Part shown: positions 12,801 to 24,142 of the stretch, piece after piece
Numbering within the stretch: position 1 is the first letter of the stretch
Layout: each line of letters opens with the position of its first letter
Source: Siniperca chuatsi
Taxonomy: Eukaryota > Chordata > Actinopteri > Centrarchiformes > Sinipercidae
NCBI RefSeq assembly: GCF_020085105.1
Contig: NC_058058.1
Span: 9,821,675-9,885,674, forward strand
Length of the DNA: 64,000 bases
Reading direction: 5' to 3'
Program-made: the position numbers and the translations under genes
Notes under the pieces: generated by a model
What the model was told of the DNA's origin: nothing
Databases searched by the model: none
Seen by the model: only the letters and a program-made list of their open reading frames with translations

Positions 12801-13252
12801 CTCTCCTTAACTTCTGGCTCATTCCCTACTTCTGCATCCCTGCCCTTCTTCCATGAACTCTGCGTGCGAATAAATGGGTTTTCATGCACTGGAACTATAG
12901 TTTCTACAGACACCTGACTCACTGGTTTGAGGTCTGCATCCAGCCATTGCCCCGGTTCAGGACTAAGTGACAGTTCGTTTCCCAGATTGACTGTTACAAA
13001 GCTGTCCATGTCACTCAGACCATCAGAAGGAGATCTGACGTCCACCTGCAGCAGACAGGCATCTCTCTCCTTTTCTCTGTCACCAAAACTGTCCTGCTTC
13101 GCCTTCCTCCGCTGGATGATTCCTCGCTTCCATGCGGGCATGCTGGCAAACTTCTCCTCCTCCTCTTTTTCTCTCCTCTCTCGCTCCTCCTCCTCTCTCC
13201 TCTTTTTCTCCAGCAGGAGTTGCTTCCATTCCGGCAGAGAGGAGACAGACAT
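3833..13252 (-). CDS. ppp1r18: Phostensin, PP1 regulatory subunit 18 (frame break in the large exon)
   Basis: Phostensin targets protein phosphatase 1 to actin. Exons read on the minus strand: 9210-13252 (large, from the ATG), 5214-5433 and 3833-3852 (stop at 3833). The start gives LPEWKQLLLEKKRREEE and MPAWKRGIIQRRKAK, matching IPDWKLQLLARRRQEE and MPAWKRGLLERRRAK of human PPP1R18; HENPFIR follows. The large exon ends with KKKYPTVEEIEVIGGYQNL and EKSCLVKN, matching KRYPTAEEILVLGGY and SRSCLAK. The middle exon gives KVCF (5419-5430), an RVxF-type PP1 docking motif, then EYPSE and an acidic run. The last coding exon gives only DESCPR, like the human DESCRR end. The large exon is 4043 bp, not a multiple of three: its first 356 codons and later about 990 codons are in different frames, which switch inside a GGA-rich tract at 12205-12260. 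Total near 1,430 residues against about 613 in human. Taperin is the related alternative, but the short C-terminus and the nrm neighbour favour phostensin. Confidence 0.86.
3853..5213. other. ppp1r18 last intron
   Basis: About 1.36 kb between the donor GTCAGT (beginning at 5213) and the acceptor before the terminal DESCPR exon. AT-rich; no further exon or clear repeat seen. Confidence 0.6.
5625..5899 (+). mobile_element. Tc1/mariner transposon 3' relic
   Basis: The plus strand at about 5655-5720 reads LIKRMPRVCKAVIKAKGGYF then a stop, matching the C-terminal end of Tc1 transposases (MPRRCQAVIxAKGG). The right edge, AAGGTGTGTCCAAACTTTTG (from 5868), is the familiar fish Tc1 inverted-repeat end. 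Only the 3' end of the element is present, in the large ppp1r18 intron. Confidence 0.75.
5900..9209. other. Remainder of the large ppp1r18 intron
   Basis: Unremarkable intron sequence. Short ORFs here have no recognisable domains or supporting splice sites. A purine-rich stretch near 7220-7290 is low complexity, not a convincing exon. Confidence 0.5.
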
Positions 13253-16035
13253 AACAGAAAAAGTGCCGGGTTTTGGAAAAGATGGTTGGCGTTCTTCTTT
13301 AGTGCCTCTGGAAATGGTGTATGCAAATAAGGAAATAGTGAATTAAAATCAGTTCAAAATTGAACTTTTGAGACATAATTCAGTAAAAGGTATTTTTAAT
13401 GTTTAATAGCATATACAAAGATGAAAATCAATGAAGACTCACAAGGTGGGACATTTGTCAACACTAGCCTGCAGTTCAAGTTTAGGCCGACCTGAGTCTA
13501 ACTTTCATCTTTTACACAAAACAATATCATAAACTTCATCAAATTAACTTGCAGCACATGTAAGAGAAAATCACTTTCTGCTTTAGTGTAATATTCATGA
13601 TGAAAATGTTCAATTAAACTCACCAAAAACCCAGTTTTTGCAAAGATATTACTGTATCCGCTTCGACTTTGCAGTTGTCATCTCCACTTGTGCGTCTTGG
13701 CTGTGCGTAATGCGCTCCACTCCTCGACGAAAAATCTGCTTTGCCAATAACTAACAGATTAATCTATGCTGTCAAAACGAAGTGTTTAAAAACGCAGTGC
13801 GACCCAGTCAAATCACCCCTCGACCTGACTGTGCGTCAGAGCATGAAAACACCTCCGTCGTCGATATAGTAGTAAATATTCCCAGCTTTGGAGCGGCAGC
13901 ACTGTAATCCGATAATTACATTAAATTCCTTCAGGAGAGTTTAGTGGCACACACCATATTGTCGGGCCTAAGAAAAGGCGTTTAAAGAACACAGCCGTCT
14001 GCCCAGACACCAACCCCCCACCCCTCCCTCGTCTCATCCCTTCGTCCCGCAGGACTAATTGGAAAAGAGGAGGAGGTGGACGGGTGTGTGAAACTGTCTG
14101 TGGTGTCAGACGGGCAGAGCACAGAGCTGCACGAGTTTACCTGACCAGGCATGATCAACATCCCTCATATAGAATGTTTATGTTTAACTACTTTATTATT
14201 TTCAGCCCTGATTACTTGCATTTTTTCATGCCAGGACATAACGTGCAACTCCTCTTCCTATAAAGCTTGCTCCACCTAACAGAGGAATGACACTGGGACC
14301 AAACTAGTCCTCTAATCCACCTGAAAATGGTCGAATAAATGCCAATTTATACATATTGATAATCTTAACATGATAAATTAGTCTTGATAAATTTGTGGAA
14401 ACAAATATATATTTACCTGCACATTTGTTCATTTCTCTGACTTTATTCTTCCACTGTCCATGTTGGATCAAATTATTTCCATGTTTTTTGTTATTAACTC
14501 TTCACACACTCAGTTTTTGATTAAACTGTTTTAGAGAGGTGTAAATTTAAATGTATGATCATATTGGAGGCTGGAGTTTGTGGTGGTGTTGTATTGCCTT
14601 ATACTGACAGGTGTTTCTATTATTTTGTCCACCCCATTTATATCAATAAGGGTAGGTTAAATAACAGAAATACATGTCTGTATAATACAATATAGATCAT
14701 TTAACTATGATCATTATGATCATAGTTAAATAGTTTGATTTATTGCAGGAATGTTGGATTAGACTGCATTCGTTTTAGCTAGGTGACCTAATAAACTGGC
14801 AACTGAGTGTTCTCATCTTTAATTAGCAAATTTATATCATGTTTTCAGTATCTCAGTTGTAGTTTTGGATACAGATCAAGTGGCCTTTTTCTAGAGAGCA
14901 AATGACTGTTGCCTTGACAGCTCACATAAAAAAGGAAATGCCAGTAACAACTGAAAAGTTAATATGAAAGAGTGCAAATAAACCAAACGCACCTTCTAAA
15001 ACTGGTGTGACTTGGCCGACAGACCTGATGGGAAGACATACATAGAAATAAGAAATAAACATGTCACACACCACACATACAGCATACAGCTTATTACATT
15101 TATTCAACTTGGTCATGAAAATACTGAGTTATTATTGTCATTAGTGAGGCCACAATGCAGACATGAGACTACTACTAATGCACGTTAAACCAAAGATTAC
15201 AGTACTTTGAGGATTGAAAATTAATGACACATTTAGGAAAATACTTTTGACATGAGTTACTTGGATTACCAAGTAAGATGACGTAGAAAAGGCATGAAAT
15301 ACCAACTTTATTCAGTTTGTTCAGATTCCAGTGGAACACAATTGGTCTGGCTTTACTGTTGATGTGTCCCCAGGAACTGAGGAAATACATTCATAGTTTC
15401 AGAAACGCCGTGAGACTTGTTTTTCTTTACAGCTGCAAATTGTGAAAAACAAAGCTGCATTTTTGTTGCTTTTGCCAGGGTGAAATCTCAGGGCGACATT
15501 CTTTCTCGACGACAATCACATTTGAAATTAGTGTATAGAGAAATACAGCGTATCTGTAGTTGGCACAAGGAAAGCCTATAAAAATATACTATGTGATAAA
15601 CAAACAAAAATAGTTTACGTATAATATACATTTTTGACAAATCTTTCTTTCTGAATTTGATCAGAATATAGAGATATACTCAAAAATGTAACCGTTACAT
15701 TGTGCTGACTCAGAATTCACATATTACAACACGTTTCTTTAATAACAGCCACATTTTGAAAACATCGATCCTCATTAGTAGAACGTGTTTTCAAACAGTG
15801 GAATAAAATCTCCATTTGTAATAAAACTCTCCCTTTCTGAAACCACATAAAGAAAAATTTAAAAATACAGTGTCAAGTGTTGTTATTAGCAGTAAATGGC
15901 AAGAGCATGTTTGTTTGTTCATATTCAGCACAGCAGATAACCCGGCTCATTGAGAAGTCAGTTTTGTACCAATATATCTGGCTAATATTAAGACAGCAGT
16001 CAGCTTCACATCGCAACAGTAAGAAGACCTTCACT
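13253..16035. other. ppp1r18-nrm intergenic region
   Basis: Holds the 5' flank of ppp1r18, with a GC-richer stretch near 13.65-14.15 kb that may carry its promoter or a non-coding first exon, then AT-rich sequence running to the nrm stop. It includes a perfect palindrome at 14699-14731. No coding exon was recognised. Confidence 0.5.
14699..14731. repeat. Perfect 15-bp inverted repeat with a 3-base loop
   Basis: The left arm ATTTAACTATGATCA and the right arm TGATCATAGTTAAAT are exact reverse complements separated by TTA. It could form a hairpin or cruciform; no function is implied. Confidence 0.9.
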
Positions 16036-19000
16036 TCACTCCTCCTTGTGGTTGCTGTTGTCCCGGTTGCTGGTGTCGGCGCTGCCCCGGTGTGGCTCGG
16101 CAAAGAGCTGCATCTTGCTTTTAAACTGAACACAGAGGTAGGCTAAATCCTGTTTGTCCAGAGAGTGTGCCAGGGCCAGGTAGGTCGACAGAGTCCCCGC
16201 CAGCAGGAGCCTGTCCAGGGACAAGGCAGGCAGGAGCCACAGCACGACGCCCAGCTCCAGGCACACCGGGTGGCGGAGGTGAGACAGGAGGCGCTGGGCA
16301 CGAGGTGACTTGTGAGACAGAGGGTCCCCTAAACCGAGACACTCGTAATACACCTGAGGGGAGGAGTGGAAGAGACAAATTAAGTTTAAGCAGCAGCACC
16401 AACAACGAGTCGATCTATTTATGTAATTTTAGAGGTTTTTATAATCACTGCCACAGATTACGCCGTCCCTGTTACACTCACTTTGATCTTTTTTAATGTC
16501 ATGTTGCTGTTTTAGCATTAAATCAAAATGAGGATATTAATCCTGATGTGGGAGGATGTGGATTGCTGAGTTTGTTGTTGAATTAATTGGCTATTGAATT
16601 AAGTGAAATGTTGATCCTCTTGATGTTTTCAACTGAGCCCAGTGAGGTTTGTCTGGTGTACAATACTTGGGGTTAGAAGTTCAATTCTGACAGCCACCCC
16701 CATTAAACAATCTGGTTCCTGTAATGAAATTCTAATCACAACTTGTCGCCAGAAATGTATATTAATACAATGCACATTTTATTGTGTAAATTTCAGAATT
16801 ACATGCGACCAAAAGGAAGTTTAACAAAATGTTAGTTGTTCACTAAAATAAATCCTGATATTTAAAAGGAATATATTGGTTTTAACAAATTTTCACCTAG
16901 ATTTAATGTCCCCATATATCCCAAATTTGTTCTGAGAGGACAAAAGAGCTGCTGATTATACTGCAGATCAGCCAGAGTCCCTTAAAGTAACTAAGAAAAG
17001 AATAAAAGGTGAAAATATTTAATGTTTGTTCTGCAAAATTTCAGTTTCACATATTGTTTAATATTTAAAGTAATGGGATGTCTGGTGGCCTAGTGCTTAA
17101 GATGCATAGTATTTACTGCAATCACAACATCCAGTGTTTGATTCCACCTGTGGATCTTTATTATACATCATTCTTTGTTTCCTGTCACCTTTCAACTGTT
17201 TACTGTCATATAAAAAGGTATAAATGCCCCCCAAAAAGTTCATCAATGAGTAAAGTACAGCCCACTAATGAAGCCCTGGTTACCTGCTTGATGCCCAGCA
17301 GTTCTGGGTAATCAAAGATCATGAGGATGCTGCAGATGATTGCCCAGCAGAGGAAGTGCAGCGTGAAGCAGAGCAGAGGGAACCAGATGCTCCAGGGAGC
17401 ATGTCGCACTGACCACAGACAGGGGGCACCGGTCACAGGCTGCCAGTAACGCATCAAGATCTAACACAGGAGGACAGAATAATAATGCAGAGCGGTGTGG
17501 GGAAACAACATGTGTTATAAAGCCAAAAACATGTTCAGCTTTGACTCCTGTTGGAAGATCTTGCAAAATGCAGTAAAATTACCAAGTAATGAATTACATT
17601 ACAATTGTCACTAATGACTTATTGTTCACTATGGCTATTAAAGCAGCATTTCAGAGGCTCTGAGAGTCTGTGTTGCTGTACCTGGAGTGCCAGTGCAGTG
17701 GTGAAGCAGTATGCCGTCCTGTTCAGGGCTCCCAGCACTGACTGGAGGGTGTGCTTGACAGGTGACCAGGCGAGCAGACTGTGCTGCGTAATGAAGAGAG
17801 CCATCAGCCCCAGATCCACAGCAAGAGACCTGAGGACAGAGCTGTCCTGCAGGGCCACTGACCATGGTATGAAGTCTTACGTGTGGGCAAAGGATGTGAA
17901 CAAGAGGAGAAACGTCACTTCAAATTCTGATCACCAGTTACATCACCAGTTACATTTGAATATTATATTATTAACTATATTGAGCATTAAAATATAGTTA
18001 TTAGAAAATCATTTGTCATTATGTAAACAATTGTACAACCTCACAAAGCAGCTACCATTCATTGATTGGTCTTTATTTCTGTCTTTAAATTCAAATAAAT
18101 AAAAACTAAAATGTAGAAGCTGTAGCTAATTCGGCCAACCAAAACGTAGAAAATATATGAACAAGCTACACAGTCCAGACAACAATGAAAAGTTTTATTT
18201 GTGTATCCTGTATAGACCTATATGAATAATTAGAGTACATACATTATATCATCAATACATTATATTGACAGAATAAACAAACTAAAACCAGTGGTTTGGT
18301 TTGGTTTTATTCTACAATAAAAAACTACACATTAAGTGTGATTTGGTGCAGGCACCAGGGTTTATTGTCTACAGTTTATTTCAGTGTGCTTCTTTTCTTA
18401 CGCTGCAACTGACCAGCCATGGCCCAATAATACACTGTTATCCATGAAGGCATTAAGAACACACAAGTACTGTTTGCAGGCACTCAAGCATTAAACACAC
18501 CACAGTAATATATACATGATACATAACCCAGGACCCTCTACATAGAGTTCCATTACACCATGGACCTCTTTACAAGTGAAGATGTGGTCCTCCTTCTCAT
18601 TCCCATCAGTGTTGAATTTAACGAAAACAAAATAAAAAGCTAAATTAAATAATTTATATTTTTTCTGGTATCTAGAACATATTTGTGTTTTCACTCGGGA
18701 AAGTCCCAACATGGGGCTCGAACCCACGAACGAAAAGGCTTCCGATCTGTCTTACCGTAATCGATCTTACCGTAATCGAATTTGGCGTGTCATAGCATGC
18801 AAACAAATGTACATTCGGGTTCGAATGCGACCCCGCAGCGTTCAAAGGGTGAAATTCGTTCCGTTGTGACGTTTGTCGACCAGGGAAGAGTTCGAAGACT
18901 GTTTGACATGTGATGATCCCGTTTAGAGGATGACTTCCTGACTGAGCATTGACTAATATATAAAAAAAACAACAGACGTGGCAGGCTACAAAGATCAAAG

Positions 19001-19598
19001 CAGAAAAGATGATCGCCCAACGTGGGGCTCGAACCCACGACCCTGAGATTAAGAGTCTCATGCTCTACCGACTGAGCTAGCCGGGCACTGACCCCTGGTG
19101 CTCTACTGTCGTATGATCAAGAAAACAGATCATATTACCACTGTTAGGTCACTTTTTAATTACAGAGGCTGACGCGCTTCTAATACAGTACAGGAGCTAA
19201 ATTACCAAAGATAGTTGCGTTATGGGGATTTTCTTTCTCACTATAAACCATCATTTCATTCATGTTATAAAACACCTTCTATGATGCAGCTATTGTTACA
19301 GCGTTACTAAGTAATAGCAACGAGACAAGCCCTGAAAACCATCTCATATTAGCAAAGGTTTCGCTAATAACTTCTCCACTAAAGTGAGCAAACTTCTCCG
19401 GGTCGCCTGTCAGCAGCAGTTAGCGTTAACCTACGGACGCTTCTTACCTTGACAGAGTGTCGTCTCCCCGGTGATGTTATGGTAAATGGCCCGAAATGAT
19501 ATAAACCGAATGAAATCTGCACCGGATATGAAAACAAACGCAAGGTTTAGCAGAGACACGGTGCAGAGAGCCCAGCCACGCACCGTGACTGACGCCAT
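16036..19598 (-). CDS. nrm: Nurim, inner nuclear membrane protein (complete, four exons)
   Basis: Nurim is a multi-pass protein of the inner nuclear membrane, distantly related to isoprenylcysteine methyltransferases; its biochemical role is unsettled. Exons: 19448-19598 (ATG at 19598), 17682-17857, 17284-17460 and 16036-16353, with phases 1, 0 and 0, giving 273 aa (human 262). Landmarks matching human nurim: exon 2 [20 protein letters not shown] and QHSL; exon 3 [24 protein letters not shown] and [12 protein letters not shown]; exon 4 [31 protein letters not shown] and DKQDLAYL. Hydrophobic segments occur throughout. The exon 2 acceptor (GGTCAG) has a weak pyrimidine tract, so that edge is least certain. 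ppp1r18 lies next in the same orientation, as in the human MHC region. Confidence 0.93.
18705..18729 (-). repeat. tRNA-Lys 3'-half fragment
   Basis: Twenty-five bases match the T-arm and 3' acceptor strand of the tRNA-Lys gene at 19014-19086 with one difference (24/25). The rest of the cloverleaf is absent. It lies about 285 bp away in the same intron and orientation, beside a tandem 15-mer (18750-18779). Confidence 0.8.
19014..19086 (-). tRNA. tRNA-Lys (anticodon CUU)
   Basis: The minus strand reads GCCCGGCTAGCTCAGTCGGT, then an anticodon loop CTCTTAA with anticodon CTT, then a T-arm GTGGGTTCGAGCCCCAC and the acceptor return GTTGGGC with discriminator G. Acceptor, D, anticodon and T stems can all pair, and the A and B boxes look intact. 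It sits in nrm intron 1 on the same strand as nrm. Confidence 0.96.
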
Positions 19599-19639
19599 TT
19601 CAATCAGCGTTTATGTTCATTTAGCAAGTTCGACTGTAG

Positions 19640-19652
19640 TTTCTTCCGGGAG
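19640..19652 (-). promoter_or_regulatory. Candidate ETS site upstream of nrm
   Basis: On the minus strand the core CCGGAAG lies about 45-55 bases upstream of the nrm ATG. ETS sites are common in TATA-less housekeeping promoters. Motif only; activity is inferred. Confidence 0.3.
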
Positions 19653-19794
19653 GGGAGTTTGTGGCAGGACCGAGTATTAACACGCGGTGTCGCTGCTGTG
19701 CGGTGCAACCAGTAGGGGAAAGGCTCTTTCCAAGTCAGGGTCAACGCGATAATGCACTTTGATGATATGATATGTTTCCTTAGATTTGAATATA

Positions 19795-20720
19795 TACAAC
19801 TTTATTGTCCAGCCGAGTGGAGCTTTAGCTCACAAAAACATAAAATGCGACATACAGAAGAAATATGGTAACAAAACAACACGGAAGTGTAAAACACTGC
19901 AAACTAGTATACATACAAATAAAATACTTTAAACAAAGCAAAACGTCAGATAAAATACTGTGGAGCAAGATTTTTTTATTTATTTAAAATTTATAAAACA
20001 CTTGCAATATTTTTTTTACAGCGCCTCCCAGATTTCAGAGTCTCAAACTGAGATAATAAAGGACGTCATGGCTTCATCTCTCCTCCTGACTGTATTCATG
20101 TCACTCTGGCATTTCCTAATTAATTTTGTCATGTAAACTATTCTAGCCTGTTTGCTCTTAAGTCTGCACTTCAGGTAAATGTTAACACTCTCAATCAGAG
20201 GTTTGCAAACTATTTCCAAGACTGACTGGCTCACTTGAAAGCAGTTAAGTCTCTGAAGGAGAAGCCATTGTGTGCATTTCTTGAAAATATGGCAGGTATC
20301 TTCAGAGAGGTTCACCTGCGAGTCTAGAACTGTACCGAGATATTTGAAACAGTTTTAATAAGTTGGCCATCAAGTACAACAGGCCCTGTTATGAAACATT
20401 AATCTCCAAATTCCTACTTTAGCACCAAGCCTGAAAAGCTTGTGTTTAGGACAAATACACAGATCCAGTTAAGGAATCTGTTTTCTGAAGAAGGGCAACT
20501 GAGGCCACGTCACCTGCATACTTAAACAAACAAAAACCCTGCTCTTTCACCATAAATTCATTTGTGTACCAGTATGAGTCCTTATTATGAGCAAGTCAAA
20601 CATTATTCCACTGACACTGACTCTTCTGTGAACGAGAATATTTTTTTAATCCACATAATTAAGTCAACATTAACACCAAGATCAATGAGCCTTTGCAACA
20701 GGGTATCTCTTTTCATGGAG
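19795..20720 (-). mobile_element. L2-like LINE 3' fragment (decayed)
   Basis: The minus strand carries the C-terminal part of a non-LTR ORF2 with several breaks. Readable pieces are SMKRDTLLQRLIDLGVNV, IFKKCTQWLLLQRL, VLEIVCKPLIESV and KQARIVYMTKLIRK, which resemble the thumb region of L2-like LINEs from fish (IFKKCxQRLYLLRKL, LIESVLTF, ARIVNTASKI). The low-coordinate end has the CAACTTTATTGTCC-type 3' end seen in such elements. The 5' part and RT core are missing. It lies just downstream of the truncated LIM gene. Confidence 0.7.
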
Positions 20721-21102
20721 TTAAAAAGTTGAATTAAAATTCACAAATAAAACCTAAAACATCAAAAGACAACAAAAAGGAGGTCTTCATTGCACTAAAG
20801 CATGTATTAAAGGTTACTTAGTATGAAGTGAAATGTGGGTCATCTGTTTGAAACCCATTAAATGACACCATTACTCTACTTAATCTAATGTTCATCATTT
20901 TTGTTTTTATCATTTCATACAGACCACAAAGCCAACAAGAAACAGAGAGCACAAAACAATACTCAGGAACTATTTGGAGCAAACTTAATTGCAGACAGGA
21001 AATTGTGCAACTTAAACATTTATCTTCTTTTTGATGTTTTACATTTACAAAACAAGATCAGCAGAAAAACACATGGAGATGTATGTCAACCTGCTCCTGT
21101 CC

Positions 21103-24100
21103 TCAAATGAGGTTAACCTCACCACTGTAGCACTCTACATGGTAATTTCTGCTAAATGATACCACTCGAATAGACTCTGTAGACCCCTGAAACAATCAAC
21201 AAATGGAGGGAAATTGTTAAAATAATGTCTCAGAAAGGTATTTAGCGAAATAACAATTTTATCATATTTTTTAACTAAAGTATCAATTACTGCTATCTGC
21301 CATTAATTAAACAGTCAGTTCAGCTCACCTCAGTTGGCAGTATGGGAACTCTGCAGGCAGCACACCGGGGAGCTTGGACCCTGAAACCATGAAGAAGTCT
21401 CAGCCTAAGGTCACAGAAACTCAACAGTGAAATCACTCTAGGTGTGACTTATCTCATGTGTAGCCTGTCTGGCAGTGTTTGGTTTCATCTTTTGTCTGGA
21501 GTGTGAATTAAAGGGCTTGGGCCTTTGTTGTTGTGCAGTTTGTGTATAAGAAACTCACTTGTGGTAGTCGCTGACACAGTAAACCCTGCTGTCTGTGTCC
21601 ACAGAGAAGGGCTGACCCTCCAGGCTCTGTCTGCAGACGACACAGCGAAAGCAAGACGGGTGGTAGGACTTCCCACGAGCCTGCAGGACCTGACGAGGCA
21701 AAATGAGCTCTTCTTTAAACAATGTGAGAGCCACTGGTGGAATGTAACACAAGTACACCAGTGGCAAGTACATTTACTCAAGTACTGTACTGAAGTACAG
21801 TTCTGAGGTACTTGCACGTTACTTGAGTATTTCCATTTTATGCTACTTTATACTTCTACTCCAGTACATTTCGGGAGGGAAATATTGTAAATTTGACTGC
21901 ATTACATTTATTTGACACATGTAGTTACTGGTTGCTTTTCAAATTAAGACTTACATAAAAACAAAAATGTATACATATATATGGTTTCATTTAAATATAT
22001 AACATATATAATAATATAATATTTCACTGAAAATCAAAGCTTAGAGAAAAGTCCAAAATATTAAGACAGATTTGTGTAGCAGAACTCACCTCATGACCCC
22101 TCAGATTTATTTTGGGACCCTTTGGAGGGTCATCAGTATTAATAATCTAAATATGTAAAATATAATATAAAATATCTAATTTTCAGAATTATGTACTCTT
22201 ACGTTTGATACTATAAGTACATATTGATTATAATAGGCTATCTTACTTTTTCTTAAGTAAGATTTTAAACAAATGACTTTTACTTGTAATGGAGTACTTA
22301 TACATCGTGGTATTGGAACTTTTACATACAGTAAATGAATGCATACTCACCATGTCCATGATTAAATACCCACAGCTGTTACACACATCTGGGGATGGAT
22401 GAACTCCTGAGTACTACATTAAATAACAGAACAATTCACCCATTAAATCTCTGGTTGATTGCTGTAAAAACTGGATACAAATCATATGTTTGTGCAACAT
22501 TAAAGTCTTGTGTACAGCCACGGTAAAACAGGATATTCTTACCAAAAAATCATCCTCACAATAGATCCTTCCAGACACTGTAAAAAATGCCTTGCCACTG
22601 AGCTTTTTACCTAAACATGAAACAAAGGACAAGGAACAAGGTGAATATGGGGAAATGTCTCATTTTGACATTTGATAACATGCTGATGTTTTAGTTTGTT
22701 CCCTAAAAGAATAAAGTTCAAAGTTCAACTTTATTTGCCATTTCAGCCATAAAAATTTGAGATGAGATATAACATTGTGTCTTTGGACCAAGGCTAAAAA
22801 AAAAAAAACTCAAACAAAAATACATAAAAACATAAAAATAAAGAACATCAAAAGTGCATGTTCAAAAGTGCTGATTGCAATAAAAGTTAATGATTAACAG
22901 TTACAAAAGAAATTAAGAAGGTGCAGTAAACTACACTCAAACTAATAAGCTAAATAAGAAAAATAAAAGTAAATAAGTAAAGGGGCAAACATAATGAATA
23001 AAAACAGAAAAAATATTTAGACTTAAAGGCCCTGAAAACGTACTTTCTCATTCAACAATCAGAAATCAGAAATACTTTATTGATCCCCGAGGGGAAACTC
23101 TTTTGTTACAGCAGCTCACTATCATGTCAGTGCACACAGGAATAGAAGTACTAAGCAAAAAAATATAATACACTATAATACAGGTCAGAAAATAAATTAA
23201 GTACCAAGTGGGTATAAGTATAAAATTGTGTGAAGTACAAAGTGGGTTTACCAGTTGATGATAATAATACGGTATAAAGTAATAGTGCATGAACTGTGAA
23301 GTTAAGTGTAGCTTATTAAGGTTATAATGAGACGGAGGATATTGCACAGCAGTAACATAAGTATGAATAAATATCAATAAATAGGGAATTTTAAGAATAG
23401 GATCCTACGTGGACACACAGTTTTGTTGCCAAAGTTTAAATAGTTTTGGTTATTTCACATGAGAGATTTCTGCGTTGTTGTTCTTGTTCTTCCTCACTGG
23501 TTTGAAGTGGGCGGGGCTCAGTTAGAAAAAGGTGATGCCAAGTGATTCCATGCACCAATCAGAATTCGGCAACATTTGAATCAGATTCTGATGACAGTTG
23601 TTGGGTTGTTTGGTTACCGTCAATCAAATTACCATATTACAAGTTAAACCAGGCTTATTTCAGTAAATTCAGTTTCATAAAGGAGGTTTGAATAAGTCTG
23701 ACCTAAGTTACCATGGAAACGTATCCCTCCAGACTAGCCTGGTCTTGGTCAGGTTAGTTCAGTGGTGGACTGTAACTAAATACATTTACTCAAGTACTGT
23801 GCTTTACAAAGCAGATTATCTGAGTTTTTGAGTGATAACTTCTTAATAAATAATACCCCAAGATGCATTTTTAATTTTGTTGTTCTTTATGAATATTTAA
23901 TGAAGAAACACAAAAGATTTAAAGTCAGGTTTTGAGGGGCTTTAAGATATTTTGCACCCACAACGTTCCACCAAAACATCCACCCTCACATCAAGAGCAC
24001 TCACTGCAAACGCTGCAGGTGAAACAAGTGTCGTGGAATAATTGTCCCATCACCCGGCAGGCTCTCCCTTCACCGTACACCGCTTGACTGCATCCTGTAC

Positions 24101-24106
24101 AACTTC
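21103..24106 (-). CDS. LIMD1/Ajuba-family LIM gene, incomplete at both ends
   Basis: Six minus-strand exons join without frame breaks: 24005-24106, 22543-22610, 22351-22413, 21559-21689, 21329-21380 and 21103-21186. LIM1 includes [25 protein letters not shown] and IYCEDDF; then YSGV and LIM2 with [25 protein letters not shown] and [11 protein letters not shown]3 begins [13 protein letters not shown] and [14 protein letters not shown]. This follows LIMD1 (EEDFLYSGF, LIMDMILQALGKSYHPGC, GSDETIRVVS) more closely than AJUBA or WTIP, and CDCP1 is also near LIMD1 in human. Family members are adaptors for cell junctions, Hippo signalling and P-bodies. After ECY the sequence reads SGEVNLI and stops where HCEDC is expected, so the last zinc ligands are lost; no final LIM3 exon was found. 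No pre-LIM exon of the usual several hundred codons is visible before cdcp1. It may be a decaying copy or a shortened gene. Confidence 0.75.
21728..22335. repeat. Teleost non-autonomous repeat (TACTCAAGTA type) in the LIM gene
   Basis: Begins near CACTGGTGGAATGTAAC, carries ACATTTACTCAAGTACTG and TACTTGAGTATTTCCATTTT, and ends in an inverted counterpart with CATTACAAGTAAAAG. It fills most of the intron between the LIM gene exons at 22351 and 21689. A second, partial copy starts near 23763. Confidence 0.6.
22704..23160 (-). repeat. LINE-type 3' ends in reverse orientation
   Basis: Contains GTTCAAAGTTCAACTTTATT and, from about 23067, AATACTTTATTGATCCCCGA, both familiar 3' ends of fish LINE-like retroposons read from the minus strand. 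No coding part is recognisable. The family assignment is from memory. Confidence 0.45.
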
Positions 24107-24118
24107 CTGAATACAGAC

Positions 24119-24142
24119 CACACACACACACACACACACACA
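24119..24142. repeat. (CA)n microsatellite
   Basis: About 12 CA units in the intron just upstream of the first recognised LIM exon. Confidence 0.95.

Noticed and set aside
18751-18779. Short CRISPR-like direct repeats
   Set aside because: Only two tandem 15-mers without spacers, in a vertebrate intron.
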